From assembly GCF_030247185.1 (NCBI RefSeq), contig NC_080571.1:17763631-17827630 (forward strand): a stretch of 64,000 nt of DNA, in the 5' to 3' direction. Both the position numbers and the translations under genes were made by a program. This document shows, one piece after another, positions 35,410 to 47,448 of this stretch (position 1 is its first letter; every line of letters begins with the position of its first letter). A model generated the notes under the pieces. That model worked only from the letters and a program-made list of their open reading frames with translations, made no database searches and was not told where the DNA came from. The stretch comes from Malaya genurostris (Eukaryota > Arthropoda > Insecta > Diptera > Culicidae).

Positions 35410-35687
35410 TTTTTTTTTCTTTTTTTTTTTTTTTGCATAAATATCTGTTTATTAATCTTATTTTTGTGTATTACATCAACATTTTACAGTACAAGTGTTT
35501 TGACCCTTTGGCCTTTCATCTTTGTTGTTCATACGATTCGTTATTAATATTAGGTGTTTTAGTTACTCTTGTTTTACATACTAATGTTTAATCATAATAT
35601 TTATTTTAATTATTTATAAAATGTCTACCTACTTATAACTATCCTTAACCTAATACGTACAAATTTTGAATTATTTGTATTTCAGAG
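35410..35687 (-). mobile_element. 5'-truncated retroposon with poly(A) and 14-bp target duplication
   Basis: Read on the minus strand, 278 bases of AT-rich 3'-UTR-like sequence with AATAAA (about 35450) end in an A-rich tail (T-run 35411-35434 on plus). ATACACCTTTGCTA flanks it at 35396-35409 and 35688-35701. This is target-primed reverse transcription: a LINE 3' end or a processed transcript. No coding part remains, so the family is unknown. Confidence 0.85.
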
Positions 35688-35749
35688 ATACACCTTTGCT
35701 AAAATTTATATGGTCTTTGTACAACTTTTGTTTGCTAGAATTATTTCAA

Positions 35750-38048
35750 TTCAGTTTCAGTTCAGTTTCAGTTCAGTTTCAGTTCAGTTTCAGTTCAGTT
35801 TCAGTTCAGTTTCAGTTCAGTTTCAGTTCAGTTTAAGTTCAGTTTCAGTTCAGTTTAAGTTCAGTTTCAGTTCAGTTTCAGTTCAGTTTCAGTTCAGTTT
35901 CAGTTCAGTTTCAGTTCAGTTTCAGTTCAGTTTCAGTTCAGTTTCAGTTCAGTTTCAGTTCAGTTTCAGTTCAGTTTCAGTTCAGTTTCAGTTCAGTTTC
36001 AGTTCAGTTTCAGTTCAGTTTCAGTTCAGTTTCAGTTCAGTTTCAGTTCAGTTTCAGTTCAGTTTCAGTTCAGTTTCAGTTCAGTTTCAGTTCAGTTTCA
36101 GTTCAGTTTCAGTTCAGTTTCAGTTCAGTTTCAGTTCAGTTTCAGTTCAGTTTCAGTTCAGTTTCAGTTCAGTTTCAGTTCAGTTTCAGTTCAGTTTCAG
36201 TTCAGTTTCAGTTCAGTTTCAGTTCAGTTTCAGTTCAGTTTCAGTTCAGTTTCAGTTCAGTTTCAGTTCAGTTTCAGTTCAGTTTCAGTTCAGTTTCAGT
36301 TCAGTTTCAGTTCAATTTCAGTTCAGTTTCAGTTCAGTTTCAGTTCAGTTTCAGTTCAGTTTCAGTTCAGTTTCAGTTCAGTTTCAGTTCAGTTTCAGTT
36401 CAGTTTCAGTTCAGTTTCCGTTCAGTTTCAGTTCAGTTTCAGTTCAGTTTCAGTTCAGTTTCAGTTCAGTTTCAGTTCAGTTTCAGTTCAGTTTCAGTTC
36501 AGTTTCAGTTCAGTTTCAGTTCAGTTTCAGTTCAGTTTCAGTTCAGTTTCAGTTCAGTTTCAGTTCAGTTTCAGTTCAGTTTCAGTTCAGTTTCAGTTCA
36601 GTTTCAGTTCAGTTTCAGTTCAGTTTCAGTTCAGTTTCAGTTCAGTTTCAGTTCAGTTTCAGTTCAGTTTCAGTTCAGTTTCAGTTCAGTTTCAGTTCAG
36701 TTTCAGTTCAGTTTCAGTTCAGTTTCAGTTCAGTTTCAGTTCAGTTTCAGTTCAGTTTCAGTTCAGTTTCAGTTCAGTTTCAGTTCAGTTTCAGTTCAGT
36801 TTCAGTTCAGTTTCAGTTCAGTTTCAGTTCAGTTTCAGTTCAGTTTCAGTTCAGTTTCAGTTCAGTTTCAGTTCAGTTTCAGTTCAGTTTCAGTTCAGTT
36901 TCAGTTCAGTTTCAGTTCAGTTTCAGTTCAGTTTCAGTTCAGTTTCAGTTCAGTTTCAGTTCAGTTTCAGTTCAGTTTCAGTTCAGTTTCAGTTCAGTTT
37001 CAGTTCAGTTTCAGTTCAGTTTCAGTTCAGTTTAAGTTCAGTTTCAGTTCAGTTTCAGTTCAGTTTAAGTTCAGTTTCAGTTCAGTTTCAGTTCGGTTTC
37101 AGTTCAGTTTCAGTTCAGTTTCAGTTCAGTTTCAGTTCAGTTTCAGTTCAGTTTCAGTTCAGTTTCAGTTCAGTTTCAGTTCAGTTTCAGTTCAGTTTCA
37201 GTTCAGTTTCAGTTCAGTTTCAGTTCAGTTTCAGTTCAGTTTCAGTTCAGTTTCAGTTCAGTTTCAGTTCAGTTTCAGTTCAGTTTCAGTTCAGTTTCAG
37301 TTCAGTTTCAGTTCAGTTTCAGTTCAGTTTCAGTTCAGTTTCAGTTCAGTTTCAGTTCAGTTTCAGTTCAGTTTCAGTTCAGTTTCAGTTCAGTTTCAGT
37401 TCAGTTTCAGTTCAGTTTCAGTTCAGTTTCAGTTCAGTTTCAGTTCAGTTTCAGTTCAGTTTCAGTTCAGTTTCAGTTCAGTTTCAGTTCAGTTTCAGTT
37501 CAGTTTCAGTTCAGTTTAAGTTCAGTTTCAGTTCAGTTTCAGTTCGGTTTCAGTTCAGTTTCAGTTCAGTTTCAGTTCAGTTTCAGTTCAGTTTCAGTTC
37601 AGTTTCAGTTCAGTTTCAGTTCAGTTTCAGTTCAGTTTCAGTTCAGTTTCAGTTCAGTTTCAGTTCAGTTTCAGTTCAGTTTCAGTTCAGTTTCAGTTCA
37701 GTTTCAGTTCAGTTTCAGTTCAGTTTCAGTTCAGTTTCAGTTCAGTTTCAGTTCAGTTTCAGTTCAGTTTCAGTTCAGTTTCAGTTCAGTTTCAGTTCAG
37801 TTTCAGTTCAGTTTCAGTTCAGTTTCAGTTCAGTTTCAGTTCAGTTTCAGTTCAGTTTCAGTTCAGTTTCAGTTCAGTTTCAGTTCAGTTTCAGTTCAGT
37901 TTCAGTTCAGTTTCAGTTCAGTTTCAGTTCAGTTTCAGTTCAGTTTCAGTTCAGTTTCAGTTCAGTTTCAGTTCAGTTTCAGTTCAGTTTCAGTTCAGTT
38001 TCAGTTCAGTTTCAGTTCAGTTTCAGTTCAGTTTCAGTTCAGTTTCAG
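35750..38048. repeat. 11-bp satellite (TTCAGTTTCAG), 209 units
   Basis: Exactly 2299 bases, or 209 units, with no net phase shift. Variants found: 35835, 35857, 37034, 37067 and 37518 (C to A at unit position 9), 36315 (G to A), 36419 (A to C), 37095 and 37546 (A to G). The pair 37067/37095 recurs as 37518/37546, a shift of 451 bases (41 units), showing an internal duplication. The apparent 441-codon open frame (35710-37035) is a by-product of a stop-free 33-base period. Confidence 0.98.
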
Positions 38049-38214
38049 CGTCTGACAGCAAAGCAGAGAGTGAATATAGATTTGCGATACGACGTACGGC
38101 TACAGTACAAAACTATTCAAAATCGTTGGAAATTTTGAAATCAGTTGACCCGTGAAGGTATTTTTAACCGAGAAAAGTACCGAAAAACGATACTTGAATA
38201 ATAAATCAAAATTA
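38049..38214. other. Interval after 11-bp satellite
   Basis: Short unassigned sequence with no coding signal. Confidence 0.3.
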
Positions 38215-38650
38215 TTAGGGTGTGTTATGTTCGACCAGATAAACAATCTCTACTATGTCATTTTGAAAGTATATAAACACTGTTTCATTTAGCAAATTGT
38301 TTACTAAATATGTCCTGCTTATCCAAGCTAAAGTTTTAAAATGCGCACTGCAGAAGATGCACAAATCATTGACATTTTTTGCTTTTAGAAAATCTAATTT
38401 TCACTATCCATTCAACCGAAAATGCGCCTCATCACTGAAAATGCCTTTTGCGCTATAAACAACTTTAATTGATTACCGATATTGGAAATAAATTTCCACA
38501 ATTTGGAAGCGTTGTTCTGGAGTTAACCTATTCATGGTGATTTGCCAAACAATACTGAGTAGAAACGTCACTTTACACTGTCAAAATAACTTCCAGACAA
38601 TAGAGTGATCCCTATTGAAAAAAACAAACCTTCTAAAAAAACACCCGTTA
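38215..38650 (-). mobile_element. Internally deleted mariner (MITE-like)
   Basis: The right end ACACCCGTTATA is a mariner-type terminus (AACGGGTGT inverted) with a TA. On the minus strand MNRLTPEQRFQIVEIYF (from about 38537) is followed within 25 codons by GIFSDEAHFRLNG, joining the transposase N-terminus straight to the first catalytic Asp motif. About 130 residues between them are deleted. The left end (about 38215, AGGGTGTG) is a weaker terminus match. Confidence 0.65.
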
Positions 38651-38716
38651 TAAATATGTAGAATAGCCATTAAAGATGAAATGTAGTCCCAAAAAATGCG
38701 CACGAAATTTTAACAG

Positions 38717-38840
38717 CTTGAGTTGAACGAACCACCGCACAAAGCATAATAGACAAAACCGACCCATAGTAACCAGAAATATGTTCAGTAATTGAGCACA
38801 GTGGGCTTACCGCACGTATTGTTGGTTTGTGAAAAAGAGA
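38717..38840. repeat. Family E repeat, uninterrupted copy
   Basis: Matches 17641-17930 across the SINE insertion point, with a single AAAACCGACCC at about 38754-38764. It serves as the empty-site reference for that SINE. Confidence 0.7.
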
Positions 38841-40529
38841 CTTTTATTCATTCGTAATTTTTTTATAACTTTGTGGGCTACTCTGGCCGAGGGTGGGGGT
38901 TACAAGACTCCACGCTTTCCATACCGGAAAGGCTATGGTGCCCAAATGAACGCCAGCAAAGAAGGAGGATACCCTCGTAAGCCAAGCGACAGATTTCTTT
39001 ACGGTAACCATTTTACAACGAAAGATACAACTATCTTTCAATTGCAAGTTCGCAAGAGAATTCGTCACTTGGGCAGGAAATGTTCTTCACCCGGTAACCA
39101 GTCTGTATCGTATCGGTATTTTGTCATCCTACCAACTGCTTCTGTGTTTTCAATGTCTTCGTTGATGAAACTTTGAAGAATTTCGTATTATATCCTTTTC
39201 GGTCTTGTCCCTGCTATCCTATATAGTCTTTTAGGTCTGGAGCGGTACATACGATTATTATTTTAATTATATAGGAATGATATAAAAATGATTGGTATAC
39301 TAACACTAAATTTGCTTTGTATTTGCAGCATTAGTAAGGAACTGAGTGAAAGTAACGAATGTCACAGAAAGTACAACGCAATCTAAGAGAGAGCTACACT
39401 TAACATGCAATCAAACTACTAGGTGTGCAGACTTTGGACGATGTTGTCCACGTTGTTTTGCGGCTCCCAGAGGTGATAAAAAGGACAGGATTCCATATAT
39501 AACATATTCGAAAACAAGGTATCTTTACCAGTACCAAATAGTAACTCACCGCACTAGAGAACGCGGTCTAATTTCATTATCGTTATTAGTATTATCATAA
39601 AAAATCTGTTGAAATAAGAAATTTCTGGACATTCACTATTTTTGAACTGTGATTCTGGCACCAATGAACGAGAATACTTGGCCTGTATTTATTTCATTCA
39701 GTAGTCTGTGCAAGTGAAATCTTTATTTTTGCTATAATCTGAAGTAATATCTATTATATGAAACTACACATCAAAGATTGATTGTATGATAATACACAAA
39801 ACCAGAGTTCAACATTACTAGCGATTTAAACGTCAGCTTAAAAAATGAACTTTTTACTAAAATATTTATTTTATTGTATTCAATTCGTTGTTATTTCAAC
39901 ACAAAACCCAATGCATAACTTCATGTCATTGGTTTATAAGTGATTTTTTCTAACAATATAACGCTACCGAACCCACTGTGCATTTTTCTCACACAATACT
40001 ACCATGCGAAACAGTAGCGGGCAAGCAATACAGAAAATGATGAAAAGTTTATGAAATTCACTTTGAAACTTTTTCGAGTTTCAGTTATTACAGCAAAAGT
40101 TTTATAATTTTAAATAGGTTTTTTTCAGATGCTTTGCGGCTCAGCAAAGCAATATTTCAAAATTCAAAGAATACTTAGTTGTGATCAATTTCATTTCAAA
40201 AAGCGTTTTTGGTTATTCGAAATTCTGTCTAATTTATTATTAATTATAATGCGGAGATTACTGGCTTGATTTCAGCACTCGTAATGCTATAACAAAGCAC
40301 AATGGACTAAAATCGAAATAGGCAGACCGAAAATAACAATCAATTTATTAAATAAAATAATATTTTTCTTCATTATTTCATAATATAAGGTACTACAGAG
40401 CAATTTCTACGTCGCAGCACTATAAATGAAAATTCCCACTTTCAACAGCTTTTCCTCCGCGCTAGTGTTATGTTTTCGTCAAGCAAACTGAACTGTTTAG
40501 ATTTTCCAGTAATAGAGCATAAATTATAC
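38841..40529. other. Unassigned sequence, no gene
   Basis: A 115-codon frame at 38829-39176 contains GGGYKTPRFPYRKGYGAQM, which I cannot place in a family. 39300-40500 is AT-rich. No repeats or RNA genes recognised. Confidence 0.3.
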
Positions 40530-41226
40530 GGATCAGGGTCATTTCGCCGAAAGCCATTTCGCCGAAAGGGTTATTTCGCCGAATGTCATTTCGCCGAATG
40601 TCATTTCGCCGAATGTCATTTGGCCAAATGTCATTTCGTTGAATGTCATTTCGCCGAAAAGGTCAGTTCGCCGAATTCTTCAATAGTCTTCATATCGTGA
40701 TTGGAATTGATTTGAAATAAAGACAAATGAAAAATGATAATGTTAGCTCCCGTTTTGTTGAACTACAATCGTTTTTCTGAAATAATCCAGAAAGACTTGA
40801 ATGATTTTTTTATTTTCTTTTTTATTTTATTTTTTTTTCATAATTTTCAGAACGAAATTCCCAAGAAAACTTGTTGACTTTATTAGAGTATCTGCCAGGC
40901 AGAGATGCCAGATGTGCGATTTGTCTGTAAATCTGCAGATTTCGTACATAGTGCTGCAGACATTTTTTGTTGTGCAGTCTTTTGCAGACTTTTGAAAATC
41001 AAGTTTTTTGCAGACTTTCGGCAAAATTTTCAGACTTTTGAAATTTTCGAAACCTTTTTTTTTTTGCTCGCCAAGTCAGTAGCGTATCATACTTTATAGA
41101 GAAATAAAGACATACTTGCTAACTGTTTGAAGATATTTGAAATGTTTACCTGGCATCCCTGCTGCAAATGAAAATAAATCAAAATAACTTTCGACGAAAT
41201 GGCTTTCGGCGAAATGACCCGCTTCC
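40530..41226. mobile_element. MULE-like MITE with CATTTCGCCGAA ends
   Basis: Near-perfect inverted ends: GGGTCATTTCGCCGAAAGCC at about 40535 and its complement at about 41218, extending some 33 bases with one mismatch. AAATTATAC flanks at 40521-40529 and 41227-41235, a 9-bp target duplication as made by Mutator-like transposases. Left subterminal tandem units (GTCATTTCGCCGAAT, 15 bp, about six copies, 40569-40670) follow the terminus. No transposase is encoded. Confidence 0.8.
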
Positions 41227-41258
41227 AAATTATACATCGGTATTATAATAACATTATA

Positions 41259-42085
41259 AATGGTGATTTTTAAGACGTATAGGTACATCAAAAAAACATA
41301 AAAAATTTGAGAAAATCTACGAAATATAAAGAATAATAAAGAATCGGTAGAACGCTCAATATAATTTAACGTTTGAAAATGATTTCATGCAAATGTTAGC
41401 CGAGGCTCGCTCTCTCTCCAACATATCGGCCGGTATTTCACGCTTCAATATTGACAATAATCGTTACTGGTTTATCCTTGTAGATATGAGCCTTAACATG
41501 GCCCCACTAGAAATAGAAAATCACACGATCTAGGCTTTCAATTTGGTCATTGTTTCACGTGCCGTGTGGAATGTGGCACCGTCTTATTGAAATAAAATGT
41601 CAGACATGTCAAATTCTCCTATTTTGGCCAAACAATCGTCAATCATCACACGGTAGCGCCCGCTATTCACAGTATCTTTCCGCCCATCGTCGCCTTCGAA
41701 GAAGTACGGCCCGATGATGCCATCGGCCCATAATCCACACCAAACAGTGACTTTTATTGGGATGCATTGATAGATCTTGCAATGCTTCTTGCTGGTCTTC
41801 ACTCGACATACGGTATTTTTTCTTGTTGACTTCCATTCAATCAGAAATGAGCTCCGTCTCTGAACACAATTTTTTGTTAAAAAATGGATCTCTAAATCTC
41901 TTAACCGAGCATGAATTTTTATAGTAAAATTCAATAATTTGCAAACGTTGTTCGTTCGTAGGTCGATTCATGATTTAATTAAAGACCAGACTGAAAAAGT
42001 TTGACAATGACACAAGACACCATTGATCATCTGTCGATCTGTCAAAACAGTGTTGCCAGAATGAAACTAGAAAATAATCACCCTT
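41259..42085 (-). mobile_element. Degenerate mariner-like element
   Basis: TA-flanked termini AATCACCCTT (42076-42085) and AATGGTGATTTTTAAG (41259) match the termini of the 31273 element. On the minus strand VTVWCGLWADGIIGPYFF and RYRVMIDD (about 41620-41760) are mariner transposase core, and DMSDILFQ precedes the second Asp. The first Asp motif is decayed (RSSFLIEWKS). Confidence 0.8.
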
Positions 42086-42387
42086 TATTTGATGGAGTAA
42101 TGAATATTTACAGCATAAAATCGCTTTTACTTGTACACTATAAACTAGGATTTTTAAAAATATTAAATATAAAATTTCGCTATTTGGAACTAATAAAGAA
42201 AATCGAAATAGACTAAGCTATCATGCATTAAATACCGCTTTTTTATCCAGCTAGCCTCAAAAATTGTAAGCAGTTATCAAATAATGAGGTTGTCATAATA
42301 TAAGTTTTATAAATTTGTCCCCTTCGTTTGACGATAAATTTCCGAAAGACGAGTGCTGATCGTTATAAATCGAATGGAAACGTCATA

Positions 42388-43586
42388 AGGAGTGTATCGA
42401 AAATAAGCTATCACAGCATGCTGTGCGTTTGGCTGTCAGCTTTCGTTTGTTTACTTGTTTGTGCGGTTGAAATTCCGCGTTTTCAAAATGTCGCGTATTG
42501 AAAAGGAAGTGATAATTAAGATTCGGGACACATGGTTGAGTGAGAAGGGTATTATTATGCGAAAATTGGCAGAGCAGTTTGGAATTCATCATGCCAGTGT
42601 TAAAACCATCATTATTAAGTTTGGGGAACACTATTCTTTGGATGAGCAACCAGGAAGAGGCAGAAAACCCGGTTCTTCCAACCCGAACCAGAACCAGAAA
42701 GTGGTATCTCTAATCATGACGGACAAATCCATGTCAATACGTGATTTGGCCAAAGAAGCAGGAACGAGTGTCGGAATGGTCCAGCGTATCAAGAGGCGAA
42801 ATCACCTGAAGACCTACAAGAAGCAGAAAATCCAGAAACAAAGTGTAGAACAGAAGAAGCGAGCAGCAACAAGGGCCCGGAAATTGTATTCGCGTCTTTT
42901 GCAGTGTCCGGATGCTCGCGTTTTAATGGACGATGAGACTTATGTAAAGGAGGACTCAAAAACTTTTCCAGGTCCACAATACTTTACTGTCGTCGTTGGG
43001 GGAAGCTGTGAGCGGACAGGTCGATTCAAGTTGAGAAATTCTGTCAAAAGGTACTGGTATGGCAAGCCATATGTTCCTGTGGTTTGAAGTCAATATTTTT
43101 ACACTACCGGAACTATAAATGCAGAAATCTATTGATCTGAATGTCTCCAGAAGATATTCTGCGTTTATATAAGAAGCATAGTACACCTCTACTGTTTTGG
43201 CCGGATTTAGCGCCGGCTCACTATGCCAAAACCACTCTCAATTGGCTTGCAGAAAATGATATAAATTGCGTTGAGAAAAATATCAATCCACCAAATTGAG
43301 GGTCTTCAAGAGGACTGGTTAGGCAGCTGGGAATATGCAGGAGTTCAAAAAATGTTGGCTCAAGCGTCCAAAAAAAACGATGCAACACTTGTCCGGAACT
43401 TGATGAAGAGCGTTCGATCAAAAGTTCGAAAATTCGTGAAGGAAAAACTTAAATTTCATCCGGTTTCCATTATGCTCAAGTTCAACCTCGTACTATAAAG
43501 GATCAATTTTTAGTTTGAATAAAATATTGTTTTTTATCATAATTTAAAAGAAAAATTTGTGGATAGCTTATTCTCGATACACTCCT
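42388..43586 (+). mobile_element. DD37E Tc1-like element with both ends
   Basis: AGGAGTGTATCGAAAATAAG at the left and its complement (CTTATTCTCGATACACTCCT) at the right, flanked by TA (42386-42387 and 43587-43588). The right end mismatches at one base. Length 1199 bp, usual for Tc1-like elements. Confidence 0.92.
42488..43497 (+). pseudogene. DD37E transposase, frameshifted
   Basis: Begins MSRIEKEVIIKIRDTWLSEK. An intact N-terminal part with two helix-turn-helix units, KTYKKQK, and the first catalytic Asp (VLMDDETYVKEDSK) reads to about 43010; the frame then shifts. The second Asp region (WPDLAPAHYAKTTLNWL, about 43200-43250) is in another frame. After NINPPN a stop and deletion remove the PELRPIE motif with the catalytic Glu. 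The C-terminal tail continues at 43340-43490. Inactive. Confidence 0.88.
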
Positions 43587-43588
43587 TA

Positions 43589-44240
43589 CATTGAGCTTGG
43601 ACATCTGTCAGCATTTCCGGATCAATCGGTTTGTTCCCTTCTAACTTATTCTCAACTGAAAATTTCAGTTATCGTAAGAAGTTCTTCCGAGAAGTCGGCG
43701 CAGTATAACACTTACTGCCGAGATGATTTGGAATGAACAAATTGTGAAATCGTGGCCGAGGTCAATAGTCATTGACATCAAACATTGTCGTATTTGACCG
43801 GTAGATGTGCAACAGATGATGTTCATTTGGGCGGCGTAGCCTTGGTCGTCTGTCGTGGAAGGTGTGGTGCATCGAAAACACTACTCTCGACCAGAATAAC
43901 CAATAAAAAAGTAATCATAATGTTAATATATGAAAAAGAACATTTTTTATCACTGTTAGATAAATTAATTCATTCGCGTAATGGAATATACCACCAAACG
44001 TAAAGAATTTTACGGTGAGCCTACTTCATTCCAATCCAAAAATTAGCATATTTCTCCCTTATTTTATGAACCAGGGGGAATGACAAAGTTTTCAACGAAT
44101 AAATACATTTTCTTCATTAGCTATAAGCCAGAACTAAATATTCTTCCCGAGCAGTTCATACCTTTCAGGAGTGAAACTTGAATAATGCTATTCGAGTCCA
44201 CCCCCCCGTCGAGAAAGCCTTAAGCCCTTGTAATAAATGC
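43589..44240. other. Unassigned AT-rich sequence
   Basis: A short near-palindrome AACTGAAAATTTCAGTT lies at about 43655. No gene recognised. Confidence 0.3.
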
Positions 44241-45560
44241 TGAATTTTAACCGGAAAGTTTTCGAAGCACCTAATTTAAATTTGTCTTACTTCCAAGTGG
44301 CTGTCACTGGCCGTTCGAAGACTGCTCAGGTAACCTCCAGGGTGCGCTTTCTTCGACCCGAAAACTATGGCCCAGTTCCGCACGGAGACGATGCCACGTC
44401 GCTAGTCACGTCACACAAGAGCGCACTTTGGAGCGTTAGTTATTCCAGTTGTTGCTTCCGTTATCGTTTCACCTGTGCCGAACAGACAAACCGACCGGGC
44501 GTAAATTTCACCGACTTTTTTGCACGTTTCGGCAAGTGAGCACCTAAACACAAACACGCCGACACATCCGCGAACTACCTGCAGCCACTTTTGGCCTAGT
44601 TTTCACTGTCCGGCGTGCGGGGCGCTGAGGGCACTGTCGGAATTCGGCGAACAGCAAACACAAAAATTACCACTTTACACCCAACCAGCTCGGGATGTTT
44701 TCCCTATTTCACTTCCGCTTCCGAGAATCCCCTTCACTGCAAGTCGGACACGCGAACCCAGAGGGACGGAACTTGCTTCCTTAGCAGTGTATAAATCAAT
44801 TTCCTTTTTGCCGTGCGCTTTGCTTGCTCGGGAAAATTTCCACACAAAACAGCTGGAGCAAATGGGGCAACCTTTTCGCGAAGACGAACGACGCGGCAAA
44901 CGACAAAAAAAAATAGTAAAACGCTTTTCCCGCAAAACCGCCTTTCGCTCTGCAGGTTGAGGTGAAAAAAAAAACAGCAACACACTTCCGTCAAGCCTCA
45001 GGCCAGTAACCAAAACACACCACGGTATGGCACAGGACCGGTTCTAGCTGGCAATAGATTGGTCACTTTTTTCAGTCCTTTTTGTGGGCAACAGTCGGAT
45101 GTTGGCCAACTTCGCTTAACTGCATCCGAAACGCTCAGAGGATCAAGAAGAACTGACGGAACGGAATTGCCTGCCATCACCGGGATGCTGTTATGATTGG
45201 GAAAGTATCTGTTGAACTGCGTGGGAGTCCCACCGGGGATGCTGTGGGAGATTCACGCTCTCCTATCTCTCTGACACGACCACGGTCCCTTGCTCAATAT
45301 TTCGCTCACTCCGAGAAAAGTGGTGAATTTTGAAAACCGCACCGTTACTCACCACACTGGCAAAAAACGTGCGAATCACATGACTGTGTTGGTGTTGTTT
45401 TGATTTGGCGTGCTCCACACCGGCAACTTTACTGATGGTGGTGGTGGTGGATCGGTCGGCTGGTAGGATGAATTGTTGTTACTGATGCTGAGTAGCAATC
45501 GTTATCCCGCTGTTGCTTTCCGTTTCAACCCCACCTCTCCGGCTGGCCACGGTAAGACAT
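44241..45560. other. GC-richer low-copy block, possible promoter or 5' exon
   Basis: This is the most GC-rich non-repeat stretch of the window, with overlapping open frames on both strands (44520-44960 plus, 44675-45013 minus), neither resembling a known family. Overlap on opposite strands argues that base composition, not selection, keeps them open. It could be a 5' flank of a host gene outside recognition. Confidence 0.3.
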
Positions 45561-46995
45561 TTTTGTCGAATGGGAAATGTCTCTACAAATGGGAAGGGGA
45601 CTCCGATGGGATAGACAGAGAGAGAGAGAGAGAGTTAAAGAGGAAAATTTATTGATTCTGACGGATAGTGTTAACGGTTGCGGCTCGGAAGGTCGGACTG
45701 ATAGTTTCGAGCAAGTCACGTGAGTTTCGATCATTTTTTGGAAGTTTCGTGGTTTGAGCATCCTTTGACTGCGTATGTGCGTGTATCAATTTAATTCACC
45801 CGAGTATTGAACACGGAGCGTATTACTGAAACAAAAACAAATCGTGGGAAAATTGCCAAGTGCTGAATTGTGTTCTGACGAACGAATTCATTTCCATGAT
45901 ATGCGATTGTTTCGATTGCTTCCCGTGACGAACGGCCCAACGTGCAAATTCAGACAACGCCTACTTCGGTAATCATTTTAATGACGTTTTCCTTATGCAA
46001 AGTGAACCCATAAAGTTGAGTTAAAGTTGTTACATTTGTCCCAATTTCTCTTTCTCACCCGGTTTATTTTGCAGTCCGACCTATCTAGCAGGAGAGTAAT
46101 CTGCATGCGGGTGACCGAGAAAAGTTTTTCCTTACTTTCGTGCCATCGTCAGTAGATAATTAGAATGAGTGCACGAGACAAGACAAGAACTGTTTCACCC
46201 CAGTTAAATCCGAAAAACCCGGCTACTCAGACGATTAAATTTTGTTCTATCGCTCGAACCGAAACTGACTTTGGATGACTTGAATTATTCCGACTACAGG
46301 AATGAAAGAAATGTATCATGATTTCTGGAATTCGATTAAATTATGAACTGTTTTATCGCACTCTATTCGCTACATATCGTCCATTGTATGGCGAACTCAC
46401 AGCGTTTATGAGCGATAATATTGCAAGTGGGTTCCGTTGAGCAATTTCTTGGAATATACACATATAAAATGATGTTAATTGTATGTATGTACCCATTCGC
46501 ATTCCTTTCCGAAAATAGTCAAATTACACCTGACACGATTTTTCTGCGTAGATTGAAAATTCTGTATATTCATCATTTGAAATATGTGTCAAAATTTTGC
46601 TTGCGCATCGCAACAATCCGAGCTACTCACACGCCAAATTGATGAATCATGTCAAATTGACTGCCACCAACGGAAAAAATCCTGGTTGATTTCTCCTGGC
46701 ATTGTACTGATGTCTTTCTGATTACCATTACCATTCTGATTAGTTTCTGTTCAGATTTTTGACTACTATTTCCGGTATCGGAATAGCCAAGTAAATGTAT
46801 GGCTATGAACTATCCAGACCTATACATATATTGGATCGGTTTCAAAGTGTTTTTGACGTATTTCTCCACGTCGTTTTAAATAATGACTTGAAATCTTTAA
46901 AAATCTTCGCCTCATAATTCGGAAACCAGAAATCAGTTTCGTTTAAAATTTCTTGGCAACCTACGGGCCTCTAAAACATTTGATTAAGTACTAAG
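45561..46995. other. Unassigned sequence, no gene
   Basis: Contains a (GA)n run at about 45617-45636 and otherwise AT-rich text. Nothing further seen. Confidence 0.35.
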
Positions 46996-47445
46996 TTTTG
47001 TTTCATTGTGTTATATACCAATCGACTCAGCTCGACATCTTTTAACGATTTTTTTAACACGCAAGGTTCTCGGAGATAGCCTAACCGATTTTAACAAACT
47101 TAGGGTCGTTTGAAAGCTACTATTAGGCATTTGATCAAGTTCGAAGATCAAATGACTGCGACTTCTGGTTCCGTAGATATGATGGTATAAGTAATTGTAA
47201 CCGACGTAACCGACAAAACACGTTGTTTTGGACCGCCTCCCCCCTAATTTCGTTTCAATAGTTTGAGCACTTCGAAAAAAGTCCACATACAAAATTTGTG
47301 CTGAATCGGATATGGGTAAGGGGTGCTGGGAATTTCTAGGACCTAAAAAAATTTCGAAATTCAAAGTCCCAGAAAGTTGATTTTTTAAAGAAATTGGTGA
47401 TTTTTCGAGATCTATGAAAATTATACTAAGTGGATTAAGAAGGGT
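46996..47445 (+). repeat. Family B fragment B4
   Basis: Shares CTATTAGGCATTTGATCAAG, GGTATAAGTAATTGTAACCG and the downstream GAAAAAAGTCCACATACAAA block with 15060-15520. It ends at GGATTAAGAAGGGTTT, where family C begins. Confidence 0.6.
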
Positions 47446-47448
47446 TTT

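Noticed and set aside
35710..37035. 441-codon open frame rich in Ser, Phe, Val and Gln
   Set aside because: By-product of the 11-bp satellite read with a 33-base period; it starts in flanking non-coding DNA and has no independent sequence.
893..38048. CRISPR-like arrays
   Set aside because: Both arrays are uninterrupted short units with no spacers, and the window is eukaryotic.
44520..45013. Overlapping open frames on both strands
   Set aside because: Neither resembles a known family; GC-rich composition alone can keep them open.
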